Shown: positions 57,431-64,000 of the stretch, in pieces | Layout: each line of letters opens with the position of its first letter | Position numbering within the stretch: position 1 is the stretch's first letter | Assembly: GCA_900642245.1 (NCBI GenBank) | Contig: CAAAJI010000027.1 | Location: 126,843 to 190,842, forward strand | DNA: 64,000 bases | Direction of reading: 5' to 3' | From: Fragilaria radians | Taxonomy: Eukaryota > Bacillariophyta > Fragilariophyceae > Fragilariales > Fragilariaceae | Translations under genes and position numbers: made by a program | Notes under the pieces: model-generated | Seen by the model: the letters and a program-made list of their open reading frames with translations, nothing else | Told to the model about the DNA's origin: nothing | Databases searched by the model: none

Positions 57431-59400
57431 TCAAACTAGGCGTCAGAGCGACTTTGTGTGTGACTGCAGCAAAAAAAAAGAAATTCAATCACAGACAACT
57501 TTTCAGGCATCCAATCCTAATGTAGCTTTAAGTAGAAATTACAAAATTTGCTACGGGACAAGGCTGCGCGCCAAAACTTCTGCAGGCTACAGAACATTGT
57601 ACGAGAGATCGCAATATGAAAGCAGCGTCAAAAACAAGAATGGGATGATATTGGTGGCAAGCGATACGATTGCAAAAGTATTGTAACTTAATTTGCTTCG
57701 GCTTAACGATGTATCAGGAAGTACAAATCTAATAATTTCCTTTTAGTTTGGAAAATTACAAGCAAATCATGGTGACAATGTTACGATATATATATATGTT
57801 TTGACTTACCCAGATAATTTGGGCAAATAGTGAAACAGAAATTTAACGCCTTGTTTCCTTCGATAAAATTGCATGCTAGTGCAGAGCTTTAGTTATTGAA
57901 TTCCAAGCTTTGCGAAATCTGTTGTTTCTTGGGAAATGGTAGGATGCGCTTATATTGTTCGCTGGGACTCCATAATATCCTGAACATTTATTTATTGATC
58001 TGGCATATTGACTATATGATTGCATTTAGAATTAGGATGTGTTCGTGCTGAGTGGCAGATGTGAAAATGCCTGGTCTATGACCTGATGAGCTATGATAAT
58101 TGTCTTAGAGGAGCAATGTTCCCAAAGATAGTCTTTCAAATCTGGTGTGTGATAGTTACTTTGGTGCGTCTTTGCATACTGTACATACATAAGCATTGAG
58201 AATCCTGTAGAGAAGTATCAGATTATGATGTAACTATATCTCAAATGTTTTCGTGTGTGAATTGATCTTGAATAAGTGAAGGAAAAGTTAATGTTGTGTT
58301 ACTTTCAGCGTATAGCCTAACGGATCTAACTATCAAATGTGTTACTTAAATAAGATTGCTATCATAAACGTGACTTCAAATAGAACTGACGCAATTAGTT
58401 GATTGTATGCTCTTATCTGTGGATTTATGAAACTTCACTTCCTTAAAGGTGTTTTCCGTATAGTTATGATAAATAGTCTAATCTTACTTCCAATTAAGCA
58501 ATCACAAAATCAATGACCATTTACATGTCATGAAATATTAATTTATGCTATATTCTACTATATCTTGTTTAATTCATTCACATGTATGGATTCATGTGAC
58601 TCTAGGGAGCAAATCTTCCTGAAAAAAGAAGAAGCATTTGCTATCTGTAAATGAGAAAGAGGAGGATGATAATAATTCACAAGATCTGAAGGACTTAAGA
58701 TCTAATCATTCTTTTTCACACTTTAATATCTGCGAGAGATTATTCAACAAAACTGAAAGATTCAATGAAAGGAGAATGCTTATTCTAACCGTAAATTTTG
58801 AATCTGGATGAATTTCGATTAAGTATGAAAGAAGGAGTTTTGATGAAGGTACATCTTTCAATAAGCAAAAAAGCATTAATTGAAAATTTCTTTTGCTTGA
58901 CCTAATGTAAGCAATAAGTTTTTGTTTCAAATCAATAATTCAAACCTTTTTTATGATTTTTTACAGCATCAACTGACTTACAAAATAAATATGGGAAAGG
59001 TTTGCCGGTAAGACTTATTCCCATGTCATTGTGATACTCTCACCAGTTATACTTTACTGTGAGAAATCTCATGGCATAACTCTTCCCTAAAGCCAGCTTG
59101 GGTCAGCCATTGGCTTTGTTGTGCAGACGAATGAAGGTATAACTGCTCGATAGCTCGTTTACAAGCTAGATGTAACACCAAAGGTACACCAATTGAGCTA
59201 TCACTGGTGAAGGCTGCAGATAAATCCAGGATTTTTTCAAATAAGCTTAAGAATTTAACAGATTTTTGACGTCTCGTAAAGAATTTATTTGAATCACTAG
59301 ACCGTAAAATAAATAATCCAATGAATTTCTAAACAAACTGTTGCTAAAATGAAATAACAAAGCGTACTACAAAATTCCAATGGAATGGGTTTATATATCA
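57431..59400. other. Intergenic stretch upstream of PDS5
   Basis: No recognised gene. It holds a TA microsatellite at about 57789-57799. A plus-strand frame at 57456-57686 and a minus-strand exon-like frame with a GTAAGT donor near 57807 were examined and not accepted. Confidence 0.4.
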
Positions 59401-61680
59401 CTAGTACGTGGCGCCTGCTTTGCTGCGCAATATGACAACTATAATATTTTAATGATAAGAATGATCAAAGTAATGTTTTATGTTGTGTATCCTTACGTAA
59501 TTATTTTCTGAACATGTAGTGATATGAACAGTATGATCATTTTTGATCCTGTGAGTACCTTTACCTTATCAGGATACTTACTTCTTGACAAAGCCACATA
59601 CAGCTGCCCATGTGGTTTCCAGTATTAACCTACCTTATTGAAAGACTGTCCTTGTGACTTATTTATTATCATTGCAAATGCCCTAAAGCAGGAAACTGTC
59701 GCTTGTGAAGTGTAAAAGGTAATTTGGATCATTACAACAGTTATTCTAGGTATCAACAACTCTTCTCCGGTATAATTTCCTCAATAGATTTCTGGACACA
59801 CTAAAACTGCATTCTGCTCCCATTTGATAGTACTCGTTACGGATTAAGGTTTCTGAAGAGCATAACAACCTATTCATTTATAAGTTCAAGATTATGTGGT
59901 GGATGCCCTGAAAGTTGTAATGTCTGTAAGAATTCAAATCGATAAGCACCATCTTCTTCTTCAGTAACAAATCAGCGCTAAAAGAATGATTTGAATCTCC
60001 AGGTATGAGGTTCAAAACTTGACTGTTAATCATTTCGTCCTTTATGACGGCGGTCAGAATTACCTTCTTTTCAAAATGTTGTCCATCATCAAATGTGTCA
60101 GGAAAAATGGCCTTCTATGCTATTTCCAGAAGCCTCTATACTATCTGGTATCTCAGCATACTTTCCTGTGCCACATTCTCCAATCCTAAGTAAGAAGTCT
60201 TGAAAATTTAGATGTGGCTGTAGTCGCATAATTATTGTAAATTAAAGCGATGCAATCTTTTTCCACAATGCTGACTTTCAAGACACTTCGAAACAGTCTG
60301 AGATCAATATCCACCAAGAACAAGGGGAAGAATCTGTCTAAAGTCAACTCCACATAGAACCATGTTACCTTCAAAAGTCTTATTGTTTCCCAAAGTATCT
60401 TGCAAACTTTTGACAACAGCTTCAATTGCATATCTGAAAGCACTTGGAGGTTCATCCGATATTATGAGATGGGTATTGTGTAGTATCTGAGCAGTTTTTG
60501 AGTGGCTAAAATTGCATTTACTTGTTTTTTTAACTTCAAAAGGAATCGCCAAAGTTGAATCAAGAACTTGCCAGCGCCATAATTCAAGTAGCACTACAAA
60601 GATACTAATTAACAGTAACAACAGGTCCCTCATTGAAAACAGTTTTTCCTGTATAATGTCTGAATTTCGAACGGTTGCACAAATTTGATCAATATGAGTT
60701 TTTGCCTATCATTCAAGGATGGCATGTTTTCTTTTTACAGCATCATTGTTGTCATATGTAGTATCATCATTATTAGTCAAAGACACGTTATTGCCATCTA
60801 AAGATTCTCCATTAAATGCACATGCATTCAAAAGATTTGAAATGTGCATACTGAAAGGTTGAAGCTGCAAATTTCAGCAAATTACTTGCAATAATTTGTT
60901 TCTACCCTTTAGTCACTTGTCTTTGATCCTCAGTCATAGCATCGAAACGTCAATGAAATACTCCTGAAACAGCAGGATTGCCAAAAGTAAGTAACGTAGC
61001 TAATAATCTTCTGATTGATTTTTGCATTACTAATAGTGTTGCTTCTTGCATGCATACTTATTCAGCATCATTGTGTAGTAATCCATTTGCATGTTCCACT
61101 TCTTCAAATGCTAGATATTCAATACTTTTATGCGTGTTTAAGTTATTGAAGGCGTACATGATTCAATGGCATTTTAAGAGAGATTTTTAGTCCTTGGTAG
61201 TGCCATTGTCATGAGAACAACTACCTTCTAATCTTTTTGTCGCCTCATCCATGTTTTTGTCCTTTGAATCCACGCATTGTGTTCTGGAAACTCACAATAT
61301 ATCAAGAGATCTTGCGTGGCAGCAACATCTTGTATGGACTCTTGAATGTCAAAATTGACTTTGAAAAATTCAGTGTGCGTGGTTTGTTCATGATTCTGCA
61401 ATGCTGCTTCTAGCAGTATGAAATGTGACTTACGATTGAGTTGGTAAATGAAAAGATAACCTGACAATATTGTGACTAATACTATTTGTTTCAAATCCCA
61501 AAATTCTCCAAAATGATTCTTAAGAGGAAATGTATACTCCTTGCCTGTTTTTTTAAATTTTCTTCAATGTTTTTTCCACTCTCCAAAATAGTCCTATCAT
61601 GCCATTTATACATAGTTGTGCAGATACTTGACTGAACTAACTGAGTTACAAGTTTTAAGATTGACATGACAGTCATGCTT
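59401..61680 (-). mobile_element. Helitron remnant (Rep and PIF1 helicase pieces, 3' terminus visible)
   Basis: Minus strand, reading from 61676: Rep-side motifs MYKWHDRTILE and, from 61494, QTTHTEFFKVN, EFPEHNAWIQRTKTWMRRQK. The helicase follows at 60633-60300: LDSTLAIPFEV, SKTAQILHNTHLIISDEPPS (Walker B region), RYAIEAVVKSLQDTLGNNK, VLCGVDFRQILPL. Nearer 59920: GCPPHNLELINE.VVMLFRNLN, and at 59690-59567: AFAMIINKSQGQSFNKVG and HGQLYVALSRSK (final PIF1 motif). Frames are broken throughout, so the element is inactive. About 160 bp beyond the last motif, the strand reads a small GCGC...GCGC hairpin followed by CACGTACTAG then T, which matches a Helitron 3' end (hairpin, CTRR, inserted before T). 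The 5' end (TC...) was not found. Confidence 0.8.
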
Positions 61681-61949
61681 AGTCAATTCCTGAGAATAGC
61701 GGTAAAGGAGAAGGGTGAGGAGATAAATGTGTTATTTGTGGTCCATGAGATTTCTCCATTGTGACAACATATTGATTTTTCAGACTGAAATCTGAGAGCA
61801 CTGCAATGCTAATATTCTTGGTTCATCAATTCAATATTCAAAAGTGCAATATTGTCATTGAATTGGTCAATACTACATATATCAATATCTTGAGACGCTT
61901 CAGTAGTTCAAGTATTAATGTATAACGAACTAAATGGAAAGTCTAAAAT

Positions 61950-62068
61950 GAGTGATGAGAAATTATTGTTGAATAAATTAAGCAAGCAAGAAAAACAAGT
62001 GAGTCGAAACAAAAAGATGAGAAATTGTTGTTGCATGAATTAAACAAGCAAGAAAACAATGGGAGTTA
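61950..62068 (+). repeat. Two-copy tandem repeat of about 60 bp
   Basis: Two adjacent units share GATGAGAAATT.TTGTTG, AATTAA.CAAGCAAGAAAA and a following GAAAC/GAGTT tract; they are imperfect. No coding role. Confidence 0.7.
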
Positions 62069-62924
62069 AAAATGACAGAAAGAATATAATTAGAAAAGTA
62101 TGTGTTAGAAAGGCAAGTGGAAAGGGCAAGTAACAATGAGAGAAGTGAGAGGCAAAATTAAAGGAAACAAAAAGGAATTTTGGCAGGCAGGTTGTAGAAA
62201 GATGTTACAGTGTCAAAAAGGGGGTAATGCGGAGTGTGTCTGACTTTGCGGGGGTGACTCCTGTCCGCTATAATTAGTCATTATTCTGTATGTTACTAAA
62301 ATCACTTGCGAATTGCCTCACAATTGTGAACTGTAATTTAAACTTTATTGGGTTACAGCTTGTACACGTCCCAGGCATGTTATACAACACCCGATCCTTA
62401 TCCGACAGGTAGCTCGCCAGGCCCTGGGATCGTGTTTTTGCCATAGATTTGGAAGTTTACTCCTCTACTCCATAATACTCCCGTATAGCTTTTTTGTAGG
62501 ATTTGCACTGTCACAAAACGTGAATTAGATTACTCAAGTCTATGCACTGGATATGAAGAGCAAAGGTCCTTCGGAATTTGCTTGCTTTTCCCGCACGAAG
62601 AAGTTTCAAGTTTTAAGGAGTGTCTTGTGTACTCCCTTCACGATTATACGGAAAGAAAAATAAAACAAAAAATGAATGTGAATACATAGCTACTATATTA
62701 ATCGAAAAAAGGTATATGTCCTAAAACAATTAAAGTGAGTTTAAACCTTTTATTTAACTATATCCACAACACAAAGTCATTTCAAGCACACGAGGTTAGT
62801 TGTTAGGATGAAAACGTAACATATCAAAAGCTTGTGCATATATAAACTTGCTTTATCAAGAGGGGTATTGATTGCTGTTTAATATTCCAAATCATAGTAT
62901 CATAGTCATACCATCCCAAGTAAC

Positions 62925-63600
62925 TAATCAACTCAAGAGCCAACGCAAGTCTTGAGTCCCAACCCAAGTCATAGCAAGTCAAGTCCCTACCCTAACTCCT
63001 AAAGGGGGGGGGGGTTATTTGTTGTTGTGTTTAGGTCAGATGTTTAATCATGTCACGTCTCAAGACAAATTTAGTCTGATGTCAAGTCACAACTTAATCC
63101 ATGTCAAATCCCAACTGAAATACTAACTGAGGTATAGACAACAAATTCAAAAATAGCTTAGACCAGCGATTCCAAAGTTACAACTCAAGTTAAATCATGG
63201 TGTCACAAGTCAAGTCAATTCTCAAGATGCCAAATCTCAATATATCAAAAGTCCCAACCTACCAATTTCAATGGCAAGTTAACTCCCAAGCAAGCAATAT
63301 CAAGTCAAGCCTCATGTCCCAACCTATCATTTTCACATCAAATCTCAAAATTTAGTCAAGTCAAAAGTCAAATGTCAAATGTCAAGTCAACTCCCAAGTC
63401 TCAAGTCCCAAGTCAAGTATCAAGTCAAGTCTTAACCCCTATTCCCTAACGTCTCAAGTGCTAACAACCCATATCAATTCAAGTTTCAAGTCTCAAGTTC
63501 CAACCAATCAATATCCAGTGTATCAATGTCAAGTGTAAGTCTCAATTTCCAACCAATCAATGTCAAGTCAAATCTCAGGTCCCAAATCATCAAGGCGCGC
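62925..63600 (+). repeat. Degenerate satellite built on CAAGTC / TCAAGTCCCAA
   Basis: Nearly 700 bp in which the words CAAGTC, TCTCAAGT and GTCCCAACC recur every 6-20 bases with drift, including AGTCAAGTCAAAAGTCAAAT-type runs near 63355. It is not a clean tandem array and looks like an old minisatellite. It overlaps no frame of note. Confidence 0.8.
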
Positions 63601-64000
63601 CCATGTCCAATCTAAAGTCCATAGCTTTGATCAATGTAAAGTCACTTCACCCATTGATTCAACCTATAGTCAAGTCCTATTCCACAGTTATCCTTGCGTC
63701 CGTTTATTTAAAGATTTACCTTAAATTGTTTTTGCAACAATGCATAATCTTGCCTACAGGAAAATCTCATTACCATCCTAAAAGTAAAGTCAAGTTGTTG
63801 GACCCGTAAATCATCACCACACATCAGGAGAGAGATTCCGAAAAATAAGATACTAAGAGAAACAATGAATACACATACAATCCTCACCAAAGAGATCCCG
63901 AAAAGAAGCGATTCGTAAAGCAGCTGGGTTGTATGGGATCCAAAAAATTTGAGCGTTTTTACTTGTATGGTTACGAGGCATTTCCTAGTTCGAGGTCTGA

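Larger units (their letters stand above)
61681..64000. other. Repeat-rich right end without genes
   Basis: No coding region recognised. It contains the tandem repeat and the CAAGTC-type satellite listed separately, a run of eleven G at about 63005-63015, and possibly the 5' part of the Helitron. Confidence 0.4.

Noticed and set aside
57456..57686. Plus-strand frame ending SDTIAKVL, divergent from PDS5
   Set aside because: It begins at GTG, has no ATG or splice partner upstream, and overlaps the likely PDS5 promoter; no homology.
57800..57890. Minus-strand exon-like frame MQFYRRKQGVKFLFHYLPKL ending at a GTAAGT donor
   Set aside because: The only long downstream frame (57770-57580, hydrophobic) has an acceptor in an incompatible phase, so no gene model results.
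1..64000. CRISPR arrays, operons, Shine-Dalgarno sites, tRNA and rRNA genes
   Set aside because: The window is eukaryotic nuclear DNA; no spaced identical repeats, no rRNA segments and no tRNA-like B-box/cloverleaf were found by eye. A covariance-model scan would be needed to exclude small RNAs.

Overview
The window is nuclear DNA from a stramenopile alga, most likely a diatom. The DNA is AT-rich, and genes carry few, short GT-AG introns (about 60-180 nt) and sit between long non-coding or transposon-rich stretches. Five proteins begin with a signal peptide followed by an aromatic residue at the predicted cleavage site, as in the diatom 'ASAF' bipartite plastid-targeting signal. Ty1/copia remnants of diatom type are frequent. 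Placement below 'diatom' is not possible from sequence alone.

Left part (1-20.6 kb): a decayed minus-strand copia remnant (100-971); a two-exon plastid YGGT-family protein (1333-1982); a two-exon membrane protein with an HNH-like zinc site (4709-5984); a SET-domain protein (6217-7797, minus); a plastid-targeted Cys-motif protein (10343-10978); a single-pass membrane protein (12432-13190); a long-chain polyprenyl diphosphate synthase of the ubiquinone type (13319-14683, minus). Then a repeat-rich stretch with two copies of a dispersed repeat and a broken ULP1-type protease, followed by a Golgi-type luminal protein (19539-20582).

Middle part (22-31 kb): two coproporphyrinogen III oxidase paralogs face away from each other (22049-23521 minus; 29820-31145 plus). 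Their two introns are at matching positions, their third exons are equally long, and each has its own plastid leader. Between them lie a FkbM methyltransferase, a CENP-K-like kinetochore protein and a MOSC protein with a C-terminal anchor. 32.8-37.4 kb is a nest of copia elements, one with both LTRs.

Right part (39-64 kb): a 1746-residue HEAT-type protein of the focadhesin/RST1 family; a mitochondrial CBS-pair protein; a methyltransferase with a signal peptide; and a three-exon PDS5 cohesin regulator (52093-57430, minus) whose frame is broken by an extra AC dinucleotide. Beyond it lie a Helitron remnant with Rep and PIF1-helicase pieces and a recognisable 3' terminus, and a degenerate CAAGTC-type satellite.

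The genes form no operon-like pathway. The main functional theme is tetrapyrrole/plastid proteins (two CPX, YGGT, the Cys-motif protein). The most unusual structural signals are: tandemly duplicated 3' gene ends at both the CENP-K-like gene and PDS5, with the CENP-K coding tail preserved in both copies; the PDS5 frameshift; the inverted CPX pair; and the three-copy dispersed repeat with a palindromic core.
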